64,000 nucleotides of DNA, from positions 248,001 to 312,000 of the forward strand of contig JAVLUZ010000149.1 in assembly GCA_036768485.1 (NCBI GenBank), read 5' to 3'. This DNA is from Mermis nigrescens (lineage: Eukaryota; Nematoda; Enoplea; Mermithida; Mermithidae). The notes beneath the pieces are model-generated. The model made no database searches. It was not told the DNA's origin and saw only the letters and a program-made list of their open reading frames with translations. The position numbers and the translations under genes are program-made. This document shows, one piece after another, positions 34,829-44,660 of the stretch. Numbering within the stretch: position 1 is the first letter of the stretch; each line of letters begins with the position of its first letter.

Positions 34829-36871
34829 CACTTTTAATTAGCAAGATTTCAATAAATCAGTCAGTAAACACATACGGTAACATGCCACAATAAAGACAGC
34901 AGCCCAAGAAGGTAAGAAACAGGATTTTTCTGAACATCAGAATTATCTTTTTTAAACAAGACAACCTTACCTGATTTAAACATATCCAATGTTTTCAGTG
35001 TAAACGTGATGCAACTACTAGGTATAGACAACACTTACACTCAGATACGTAATCCTGACGTTGCGGAGAACAGTTTGAAAAAATAAGCTACTGCCATGCT
35101 CTAGAACTGCATTTTCTTTTCAGTGTACACTTCACCAAATGCTGGGTGTAAAGAAAACTTACATACAGATTCGTAATTCTGACGTTACATAGAACATTTT
35201 GAAAAAAATTAAGCTTTTGCAACGCTCTGGAAATAAAGCAAATTTTCTGTGTAAAGTTTACACAACTACTGGTTGTAAATAAAACTTATAGTCAGATTCG
35301 TAATTCTGACCTAACGGAATATATTTTGGAAAAATTCACGTTTTGCAACGCTCTGGCAGTAAAATAAATTTGTAGTGTAAACTTCGACCCTCAACAATAG
35401 CTGAATAGTGTAAACTTTACTTAACTACTGGGTGTATAGAAAACTGACAGTCATATTCGTAATTCTGATTTTACATGAAAGATTTTGAAGGAAAATTAGG
35501 CTTTCACAATGCTCTAGAACTAAAGTTAATTTTCAGTGTAAACTTCACACAACCAACAAGTGTTGAGAACATTTTGGCCGGATTCGTAATTCTGATATGA
35601 CGATCAATATTTATGAAAAAATTGACTCTCCACAATGGTCTGAAGATAAACAAATGTTCGATGTAGACCACTTTACATCACTGTTGAGTGTTAACACACG
35701 CACCCATCTGACGTATAAAGTTTGACCCTAGTAGATTTTTAGACTTGAGTTCATGTCCAGAACCGGAGAAGTTGAGTGAGAAAAACAAGACAGAAACATG
35801 TGTTACACCCCCGATTTTAAACTTTAAAACTCACGAATTAGCTCAATATTGATGTAAATGAACACAATTTGTTGTGACGTGTATCCCTTGGAAGTTATTT
35901 ATTTTTAAACTATTCGACTTCTACCGACTTCTAGCCGGAGAAATTGGCGGACAAAAAAGGGGACAAACACTAATTTTTCCACCGTCCACCAGATTGTAAA
36001 CTTTAAAAATCTGAAGCTCACTCCCTATCGGATGTAAATAAATTCGGTTTAGGTCAGTTAGTAGCCTTTGAATCGTTGTACGTTTTTGTGTGAAAAACTT
36101 CTGTTCCACATCCTACTGGAGATATTGACTAATCAAAAAAGGGTAGAAAACAGGTGTCTTCACCCCATGTTGACCCCTCATTTTGAACTTTACACCTCTA
36201 TGAGTAACTTAATATTGCTTTTTTAAACGCAGTTTTCTGCGACGTGTAGCGACGTGTAGTTGGAATGTGCTTTATTTTCTATTCAAGGAGAAATGTGAGA
36301 CAAAACCTGCTTTTTACACTATCCACTAGAGTGTAAAGTGTAAACCTCCATATCTAACTCCGTATTGGGTGTAAAAAACTTTGCTAACAAATCGAAGTAG
36401 CCCTTGAGTCGTAGTACATTTCAATAGGAAGAAATTTCTTGGAACTCACAATCGGAGTTGTTGGCAACATAACAAAGACGAAAACGCGACCAAAATCTAC
36501 CTTTACGATCGCAGATTTTTACACCCTTTACACTCTTACTCAAGAACTAATGCGAAATTTAAACAAACGAAAAATGTCATCTAGAGCATTTCTTCCTCTA
36601 CAATTCGAAACCATTAAATTGTTTGAGGCCTTAATACTGAGTTGTTCACGAGCAACCACCAAAAATCGCTATATGTTTGTTACGCCAAAACTTTACACGC
36701 TCATTACAAACTCGGTCAAACAAAAAAGTTTGCAGTAATATTTTTCAATTATCTATCTTTTAAAAAAGCCGCACCTCCCAGAAATGCCCCAGTGTTGCTG
36801 TGGAGGGGGTACTCATATGTTAGGGATACCCAAGTATATTATAGGTACGCGCTAACGCACTACCTATGGAA
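34829..36871. repeat. GTGTAAAC-rich degenerate array, second copy
   Basis: Units here share CTTTACACAACTACTGGGTG-like and ATTCGTAATTCTGA segments every ~120-180 bp. It ends with GGTACGCGCTAACGCACTAC, as does the first copy. Non-coding. Confidence 0.7.
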
Positions 36872-37138
36872 ACGACAAATTTAAGCAGTGCGGGCAAAGT
36901 ACGACGATGCAGTACACATATATACGTATTTATCTATAAAGTAGTTTTTCTATTTTTGTAGGAGTGTTGAGATAAGCTCAAATGGAAATGTAAAATTAGC
37001 AGAATACTTTTTAAACTCGTCAGATTATCAAATCTCAATAAACAATTGGTGTGCGGGAAAGAAGGATAAATTTTTTCAAGTTGAAATTCTGCGAATATTA
37101 GGAAACAACCTTTTGTTTTATATTTTACGTGTTGCCTG

Positions 37139-37393
37139 CACACATGGGCGTGGGGGGTTTGGGGGTGGGGGTATGCAACCCCCCAGAAGTTGAAATACCC
37201 CCCAGAAAAATTTTTTTTGCTTTTATAGCAATTTTTGATGCCATTGGATAGTGCTCGATGAGAAACGTCGAAAAATGGTGTTTTTTTCGCCATACAACCA
37301 CTTTTAAGACCATTTTTTGACCTTTGAAAATTTTTTCACCCCCCCCCAGAAATTTTTTCACCCCCCCCAGAATTTCGGTGCTGCCCACCTATG
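37139..37393 (-). mobile_element. 255-bp-family hAT MITE
   Basis: The ends are CACACATGGGCG and GCCCACCTATG, with perfect 8-bp duplications GTTGCCTG at 37131-37138 and 37394-37401. The AATTTTTTCACCCCCCCC block near the right end is duplicated. Confidence 0.95.
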
Positions 37394-37452
37394 GTTGCCT
37401 GTATATTATGTAGTAATTTTGAATAAGAAAAGGCTTGTCGTTGGTACGGGAC

Positions 37453-37601
37453 CATACATGGGCAGCAGGGAAATTCTGGATGTGAAATCGCAAAAATGCC
37501 AACAACGTTACTAAAAATAGAATTCTGGGGGTCTACATTAATCTGCGGGGTTTTTCATTTTCTGGGGGTGTATACCCCCAACCCTCCAGCTCCCATGTTT
37601 G
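37453..37601 (+). mobile_element. Short internally deleted hAT MITE (149 bp)
   Basis: The ends are CATACATGGGCAGC and CTCCCATGTTTG, with perfect 8-bp duplications TACGGGAC at 37445-37452 and 37602-37609. It shares TTCTGGGGG blocks with the longer family but lacks its central core. Confidence 0.92.
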
Positions 37602-37915
37602 TACGGGACCCAATTTTCGCACGAATTATAGTTTAACATGTGCACAGCAAAGCGTGATACTTTAATAAATCAACTTTGCACAAAATCCATGCCAAAACCT
37701 GCTTGAAATAAATAATTTTTGTTCAAGGGGAAACCTCGTAGTCTGTTTAGGCACTTTGATGAAAGAAACTTGAAAACGCACACAAATTTAGTCTGTAGCA
37801 GCCCAAACTCAAAATTCTCCTTTCAGCGTCATATTAATATTGTTTTCGTATCAGTATTTCGCCACCTTGCTAAGCTACCCAAACAAATTGTTTGTATTAC
37901 ACTGAGCTTGATCTG

Positions 37916-38080
37916 TAGTCTGTTTCACACAAGTTTAGGCATAAATATTAAAAACTATGTCCGACAATAAGCGGATAGATTGCGATAATAGCATTGATTT
38001 GATATATAGTTATCGTAATCTATCGGCTAACTTTCGAAAAAATTATTAAAATGTATGCCCAAACTTAAGTGAAAGAAACT
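37916..38080. mobile_element. Small MITE, ~35-bp TIR, second copy
   Basis: The ends CTGTTTCACACAAGTTTAGG and the inverse CAAACTTAAGTGAAAGA match the element at 7140-7304, as does the interior around ACTATGTCCGACAATAAGC. Confidence 0.75.
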
Positions 38081-39162
38081 GTGCATAGATGGGATTTGTG
38101 TTTTAAGCATATGTCAGAATGCACGTTATACTGTATACAGTAATATCAACTATAGTTACAGTGTGACAATTAACTTCTAGCAATGAGTTAACAATACATA
38201 TAAGCTGATTTTTTGGAAGTTTCATCAGGATTCGCTCGTTTTAGAAAAAGTTATCAAAAGATGAAAATTTGTCCTTTTTTCCGGCCAATCTGTAAACTAT
38301 TGTGATATGACTATGCGGGCACAAAGCATCTATAGTTTGCAATGTGTCTATGTCTATTTAGATTAGCACGATTCGTAAATAGAGGTAGACTGAAGCAGAG
38401 GAAACTTGGGAGAAAATGTCGAAGAAGCATGAAATGAAAATAAAAACCAGAGTAGAATGGAAGCTTGTGTACATCAGGGAAATGGCTAATTTTCGATACA
38501 CAAATTTGATTTTTTACATTTTATTTAAAAGCCTGTATAAGCACAAAATTTGATGACGCATTCTAAAGATTGGGTTCACTTTTGTTAAAAATGCTCTAAT
38601 TTGTTCGCATTGAATAATACAAAGAATAAGTCTTCTCATCTCAATCATAGACGCACATCATGGCCGGTCTGAGGAGCAACTGGTCTGGGAGGTCAGTTAG
38701 GGAGCTTGCTTGGGTCAAAATGATCTCAAAAACATATATGAATGCTAAAAAGCTTTAAAATAGTATTAATCCACAGTTATTGATCAATTTAAAGTATTTT
38801 TAAAGAAAATTATCGATTTTCATTCATTTGTCATCTTCATTTTGCCACATTTTCTCCAGAAAATTTTCCATTTTTCCATTCTAGAGGTCTAGACATCCCA
38901 ACCACCCCACGTGCATGATCTGTATCAACTCTACCACTGCCTCAACAGATCCACTGTCTCAACACTCCTCGCTCCCAACTTCTGTTTCAACACCTCTACC
39001 GTTTAAAGAGTCCTGGAGAATTCCGAAGACTCCCACCAGTGTTATTTCAATGAATGAAACCCACTTTCCCAATACTTCTATAAGAGTAATTTATTAATCA
39101 AGGGCTGTAAGATTTACGAACTTGCCCGTGGCTGTCGTTTTTCTGGTCTTTTTGGCAATGCG
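38081..39162. other. Non-coding with an inverted family B repeat
   Basis: 38668-38920 is a family B copy in reverse orientation (from GTCTGAGGAG to CCCACGTGCATG). Nothing else is recognised. Confidence 0.5.
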
Positions 39163-39658
39163 CAGTATGAAGCCTGATTTATACTTCACGCGAACCGCGC
39201 CGCAAAGAGGTTTTGCGGCCACAGTATACCCAAAAATCAGTCGACCCTGCGCGAATATTCTGCGGCAAAATCCGTTTGCCGCGCCCGCAATGCATTTATC
39301 ACGCCGCGAGCTCGCCGCGTGGACAAAAAAATGGTGTCAAGGTGGCGCTTCACCGCCGCTTCGCGCAATGTGTTTATACTTACTGCGAATTGCCGATTCA
39401 AAATAATTCGAGTATTGACACCTCATTAGCATCATTCGTGAGGCAATCGGCATTTTGACTTTTGCGGCGCTGCGAAAAAAGGCATAAAAATGCTAACAAT
39501 ATCAATTTGGGCTTCTGCAGCGCGGCAAAAGTATAAATCGAAAAGCGGCTAAAAAATCTCGACTTTCACGAATCAGTCCGCGGTGCGACGACCGCGTGAA
39601 GTATAAATCGAATAGCGGCGGCGAATAATTCGCCGGTGTCGCACCTTAAAGTGTCCGT

Positions 39659-39690
39659 GCCTTAAAGTGTCCGGCCGGACACTTTAAGGC
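39659..39690. repeat. 32-bp perfect palindrome
   Basis: The palindrome is centred on CCGGCCGG between 39674 and 39675, with arms GCCTTAAAGTGTCCGG. All 16 base pairs match. Related inverted CCTTAAAGTGTCCGG units cluster from 39645 to 39745 and again at 41428-41505. Confidence 0.95.
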
Positions 39691-39849
39691 CGGCCGGACA
39701 TTTTAAGGCACCTCAAAGTGTCCGGCTCTGCCTTAAAGTGTCCGGGTTACGCTGAGTATACGTACGCATATACGCTGACGCAAATCACTCGCAGTACAAT
39801 TAGGTAAGTAGGCATGTACATATTATGCGTACCTTGTACAATGTATCGA

Positions 39850-40050
39850 GGTCCCGTCTCGCTAGACCCACCGTCCCGCTTGACCCACCGTCCCGCTAGA
39901 CCCACCGTCCCACTAGACCCACTTTTTCGTCCCGATAGACCCACCGGAAGTCTCGCTAGACCCACCACGTGCATAATGAGGTGTCCCGCTAGACCCACCG
40001 TTTTGCGACCGTCCCGCTAGACCCACTGTCTCGGAAGACCCACCAGAGAC
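39850..40050. repeat. 17-bp minisatellite GTCCCGCTAGACCCACC
   Basis: About nine units, several separated by short spacers, lie inside the 39163-41613 element. No inverted partner array was found. Confidence 0.9.
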
Positions 40051-41044
40051 TTGCAAAGTGTATCCATTCAAGTAAATATGTTTATTCGAATCTATAAATA
40101 ATTAATTAAAAAATAATTACATTTAATTGAGTACCCAATCAATTAAATTAGATTAATAAATTAATAAATTTTGTATAGTATTGCATGATATTGTGTACAT
40201 TACAAATTATAACATGCAAAGATATGCGCGTGCGTGCGTGTATGTGTGTGGCAATGGTAAGTAACCAGCCATGGCCGATTATTTTTTAAGAATAAGTTTT
40301 TATTTTTCATGTCAAGGGATACACTCTTGTCAAACACATTTCAGAGTGCATTTTTTGCTTTTTATCGTAATGGTATTGTATTCTTTGTATCCTCCGATCA
40401 GGGAATTTCCGCATACTAAGTAGGCACACAAATTGAAGCGTTTACACTGCATTCCGATAACAGTACAGATATGCACTATGAAAATGATGAAAAGCATGCA
40501 GTAATTTCACAAAGACGGCTCAACAATAATCGGGCCGAACGGATGTTGCAAATTCTCACTAAAAATCGAAAATGTTAATTAGGTCATTTGTGAGGAACAA
40601 TCGACGATATTTACGAATTTCAGTCATAAATATTGTGAATTTAAACTGCAGACGGTTCCATTCACTCATGATTCTAAAAAGACATGCTAAGACTTCATTT
40701 TATATATTACATACCATGCTACCATTCATACATGTAGCAAGGGGTGGATATTCCCATAACCGAAGTCGTAAATGTAAAAATATAAATATAAATAAATATT
40801 AATTGTTTATTCCCCTCCCCCGATTTTGAGCAAAAACTTACGATTTCTAACCACTTTAGGTGCATTCTTTCAATTTTTGAATAAAAATTGAAGTTCGCAC
40901 CTCCCCTAATGGTCGACGAACCCCACCCAAAACTTTGGGCTGTTAAATGCCTGCTACTTTACATGGGCAGTGGGCCAAATTCTGGCAGTCAGATGGAGCG
41001 TATCTGCAAAAAACGCTAAATTATTCAATTCTACGGATCTACCA

Positions 41045-41300
41045 CATACGTGGGCAGCAAGAAAATTCTGGGGGGGGTGCAAGATTTTTTTGAAGGTCGA
41101 AAAATGGCCTTAAAAATGGTGGTATGGCGATAAAAACACCATTTTTCGACGTTTCTCATCAAGCACTATCCATTGGCATCAAAAAATTGCGAAAAAAACG
41201 AAAAAATTTTCAAAAATTGAATTCTGGGGGGGTATTTTGATTTCTGGGGGGTATTTTGGTTTCTGGGGGGTGCATACCCCCAAACCCCCACCCAGGTGTG
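41045..41300 (+). mobile_element. 255-bp-family hAT MITE
   Basis: The ends are CATACGTGGGCAGC and CCCAGGTGTG, with perfect 8-bp duplications ATCTACCA at 41037-41044 and 41301-41308. It is inserted in what looks like an older relative (ACATGGGCAGTGGG near 40970). Confidence 0.96.
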
Positions 41301-41694
41301 ATCTACCAATTTGGAGAGACTTTGGATTTTGGGGGTTCAAACCCTATCCTTTTACGTCTACGTAAGATGCCCACTATATCCCAAAGTTTAAATACATTTT
41401 TTCTCGCTTTTAAGCACGTTATTGTGGCCCGGACACTTTAAGGTAAAGCCGGACACTTTAAGGTACCTTAAAGTGTCCGGCCGGACACTTCAAGGTGTGA
41501 CACCGGCTGTCGTGCCGCAGCTCAAAGTATAAATGGGTTTGCGCGAAATTTCTTCGGCGGCCGTTACGGCAATTTCTCGCCGCTTCGCTCGCCGCGTGAA
41601 TCAGGCTTTAACGTACTGAACAAAATATTTTTGAATTTGCGTTGGTTTATTGAAACTCTGTATAAATTAATCATGGAGTAATTCGATTACTTAC

Positions 41695-41784
41695 CTCGCT
41701 TGAGTCCTTTGAGCTGGGATATCGTTCTTTTGGCTCGCAACATTTCATCGTAGATGCCTCCTCTTGATAAAGACGGGCATTTCT
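41695..41784 (-). CDS. Candidate 90-nt exon, possible 5' MYT1-family exon
   Basis: The acceptor TTTATAG and a very strong donor AGCGAG/gtaagt bound a 90-nt segment open in two frames. In phase 0 it reads RNARLYQEEASTMKCCEPKE and onward, which would join in phase to an internal version of 19111-18979. In phase 1 it reads KCPSLSRGGIYDEMLRAKRT and onward, with a helical look. I cannot choose between them. It cannot follow 47487-47941 without a new donor, because that exon ends in a stop. Confidence 0.35.
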
Positions 41785-43583
41785 CTATAAATTGGCTAAA
41801 TAGCATAATTATAAATAACAGAAAATGAAGAAGTAGCATCATGTTCAGGCACAATGGGAGTGGGCAGTGTCAGAAAATTGATCATTTTTGAAGTTTCTCC
41901 CAATATTTCAACAGTTGTACTCGTCATATGTATCTTGAAAAATTTTTAAAATTTTCGCACAGTGTTTCTGGAATCCGGCAGACCTGCAGAAATGAATTTT
42001 GGACGCTTTTTTGCGATTTTCGTCCATCAGGCCTCATAATTTGGTTGCGCCCATGTATGGTTGCATCATTTTTTCAACAAGCTAAAACTAAACAAGTTCC
42101 GTTTCAACTGTTCGACTTTCTCGCTTCCTTCATATTATGATGTTTGATGCAATAAAATTAAGGCCACATATTTTGGTCAGACACGTAAACTAATCTTTCA
42201 ATGAGGCTCTGAAATCTAGACGTAATAAGGTATTAAAATCGCAGGTTTCTCACATGTTTTTTCTGCAGCATTTGATCAAAGATTGATTCCAGGAACAAAA
42301 TACATACTTGGCCCTAATACCACTAAACGCTCAAAAAACACGTAATCGTTTTAAAGTCTGAATTTAACCGCAACGTATTTCAGATTTGACATATAAAGAC
42401 AGCACACGCTTTATCTCCTTCAAAGCTATACATAAGTAATAAAATTAGCATTTTTTGTTATGTTTGTACTACGAGTATGCAATAGTCGATTTACTCAGAA
42501 ATCACACATCAAAAATAAGCACCGCGTTGCATTAGCTTGTGACCATACGCACGTCATGTATGTATAACTTATTTACATCATGTTGTTTTCCAAACTGGAG
42601 GTATCAAGAAAAACTTATTCAATGGTGATGTATCACATGCTTTAGCAACGAATAGTCAAGATAAATAGTAAGACTTGAAAACGTCATACGTTTTATCCGT
42701 GAGTTGTATGTAGCATAGCGGGAAAGGGCAAGAAACAGTAAGTTTCAAAACCGCAGTGATAAAGCGTCCTTAAAGCGGAATACGAAACGATTTATAAATG
42801 TCGTTATATAAAAAGTAAATAAGGACAGCCCATACGATTTCTTGGTAAGGCAAATATGCGTTTCACCTAACACGGACTGTTTACCTTCTAGCATCTGATC
42901 GGTTATTCTTTTTTCAAAGCGATTTAAGAAATTTTTGAAAAAGAATACTTTCTTGCAATGGCAAAATTGAGGCTAAAAACGGATATAAATTAGGATATTT
43001 TCCCAAGTGTTCGAAATTGGAAGTTAAATGTACTAAGATACTTCTTACACTACATATTTCAGCATTTATAATCATTTTAACGGTAATTATAGCTGAATAA
43101 AGCTCTTTGCCAGGCCAGGCTAGCTGGACCTCTCCAGACCGGCCATGATGTGCCTAAGAAAATTACTGTAAAATAATGGGTAACTGTAACATCGTAATGG
43201 GCAGTAATAAAAAATTGTACCCATACCGATTTCTCCATGATATTCCGCTCTAACTCGCGCGTGTGGTACAAACCAAGAACGACTCCGGGCCCGTAGCCAG
43301 AAGGTGCAGATAGTGCGGCCGCAACCCCGGTCCCGCATTTTAAACTTAGAAAAATGGCGCTGAAACGCAAGAAGCTTTAAATTTGATGCAGATACGGCTA
43401 AAATATGTTAAGATCATGTTATGTCCTGGGAAATTTAGCTGCTTGAAGCTATTTTTGATAAGTTTTGAAGCTGAATGCGAGATTTACCGACTTATGCTTG
43501 AATGGTTAGACTTTAAACTGTGCTCGCTCCCCTCTTAACAAATACTGGCTACAGGCCTACAGCTCGAACTTTCGCACCCTTTT
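41785..43583. other. Non-coding, one family B copy
   Basis: 42890-43147 carries family B blocks. Antisense open frames near 43.1-43.4 kb overlap each other and lack any family signature. The sequence ends at the scaffold gap. Confidence 0.4.
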
Positions 43584-43683
43584 NNNNNNNNNNNNNNNNN
43601 NNNNNNNNNNNNNNNNNNNNNNNNNNNNNNNNNNNNNNNNNNNNNNNNNNNNNNNNNNNNNNNNNNNNNNNNNNNNNNNNNNN
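43584..43683. other. 100-base assembly gap (N)
   Basis: There are exactly 100 N, a conventional placeholder for a gap of unknown size. It cuts the MULE remnant that follows. Confidence 0.99.
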
Positions 43684-44227
43684 ATAATTTAATTCAGGCG
43701 ATGTACGAGCGTGATGCAGAATTCGCTCTTAAAATGCGCATGGTGCCTGCCATAGCTTTTGTTCCAACACACGAAGTACCTAGAAAATTCCAAGAATTGT
43801 GCGATAGGAATGATTTTTCCGGCAGAGGCGCAGCCAGTTTTGGATTATTTAGAGGAGAACTGGATTGGATTCATAGATGTACGTCAACGTCGTGGCCCAC
43901 GTTTTCCACCTGACATATGGAATTGCTTCCATGCAGTGAACAACAATCTCCCAAAAACCAACAATGCTTGTGAGGGATGGCACACAGAATTCAGTGAGGT
44001 GGTTGGAGGACATCATTCTACGATTTGGAAGTTTATTAAGGCCTTGAAGGATCAGCAGGGGTTGAATGAAGAGAAAATCGAGAAGTATCTTGCGGGAGAA
44101 GAGCCCTTTCGTGGGAGAAAGAAATATAAAGACTGTGCTGGAGCGACTATCGCGCATTGTACAAGATTACGAGCACAGAGACATAATTGACTATTTACGT
44201 GGCATTGCACACAATTATGACTTTTAA
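43684..44227 (+). pseudogene. MULE (Mutator-like) transposase C-terminal remnant, frameshifted
   Basis: Three frames together give the C-terminal part of an animal MULE-type transposase. Frame 1 reads MYERDAEFALKMRMVPAIAF to about 43820. Frame 2 reads PAEAQPVLDYLEENWIGF and then the family signature LPKTNNACEGWHTEF at ~43950-43994. A second shift near 44130 leads to RIVQDYEHRDIIDYLRGIAH and the stop at 44225. The N-terminal part, including most of the catalytic domain, is lost in the assembly gap. The two shifts may be decay or sequencing error. These enzymes cut and move MULE elements; this copy is probably inactive. Confidence 0.85.
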
Positions 44228-44454
44228 GTCTGATGCTTAATCAGAAGTTATAACTATTGCTGTCGACTTTATTGAGTGCATAAAAATTGAAAATTAAAAT
44301 TAAAAACATTGAAATACATTTTAGTAGGTACATTAAAAAGGTATACCTTCAGGCTACTGCTTCTTCTCTTTTCCTTCTAGAAACGGTTCAATCTGTACGT
44401 ACATAGATAAATGTATGCTACATCACAGCAGAACTAACTTTACTTAATTGCAAT
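44228..44454. other. Non-coding, nothing recognised
   Basis: This AT-rich sequence follows the MULE remnant. I did not find an element terminus in it. Confidence 0.4.
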
Positions 44455-44660
44455 CGCTCAGCAAGCAATCGTTCGGCTAGCAATTATTAGTGATTGGCGA
44501 GCAATTGTTCGTCGCGCAATCATTTGGCGAGCAATTCCTGGGCGAGCAATTGTTGGACGAGCAATTGTTGGACGAGCAATTGTTGGGCGAGCAATTGCTG
44601 GGCGAGCAATTGATGGGCGAGCAATTGCTGGGCGAGCAATTATTGGCGAGCAATTTTCCG
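44455..44660. repeat. 15-bp minisatellite GAGCAATTGTTGGGC
   Basis: About 13 units, each centred on the palindrome CAATTG, decay towards the left end. Because the period is a multiple of three, long frames encoding GEQLL-type or IARPT-type repeats appear on both strands. They are not genes. Confidence 0.93.

Larger units (their letters stand above)
32678..36871. mobile_element. Composite long-TIR plus GTGTAAAC-array element, second copy, with nested hAT
   Basis: The left arm (AGCAAAGAAAAATGTTCTGA at 32682) and the inverted right arm (34640-34828) match those at 2677-3496. The following 34829-36871 matches 3497-6032 in layout and closing block. The interior between the arms is largely occupied by the hAT element at 32941-34365. 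Divergence from the other copy is considerable, so the family is old. Confidence 0.7.
39163..41613. mobile_element. Foldback-like element with GC-rich arms
   Basis: The left end begins AAGCCTGATTTATACTTCAC. The right end carries the inverse of this pattern (CGCGTGAATCAGGCTT) with a small gap. Inner arm segments also pair: GCCGGTGTCGCACCTTAAAG near 39632 with its inverse near 41500. The interior holds a 17-bp minisatellite and a nested hAT MITE. GTATAAATCG repeats occur in the left arm. No transposase frame and no clear target duplication were found. Confidence 0.6.

Noticed and set aside
43077..43370. Two overlapping minus frames left of the gap
   Set aside because: They share the same DNA in different frames and include family B repeat sequence.
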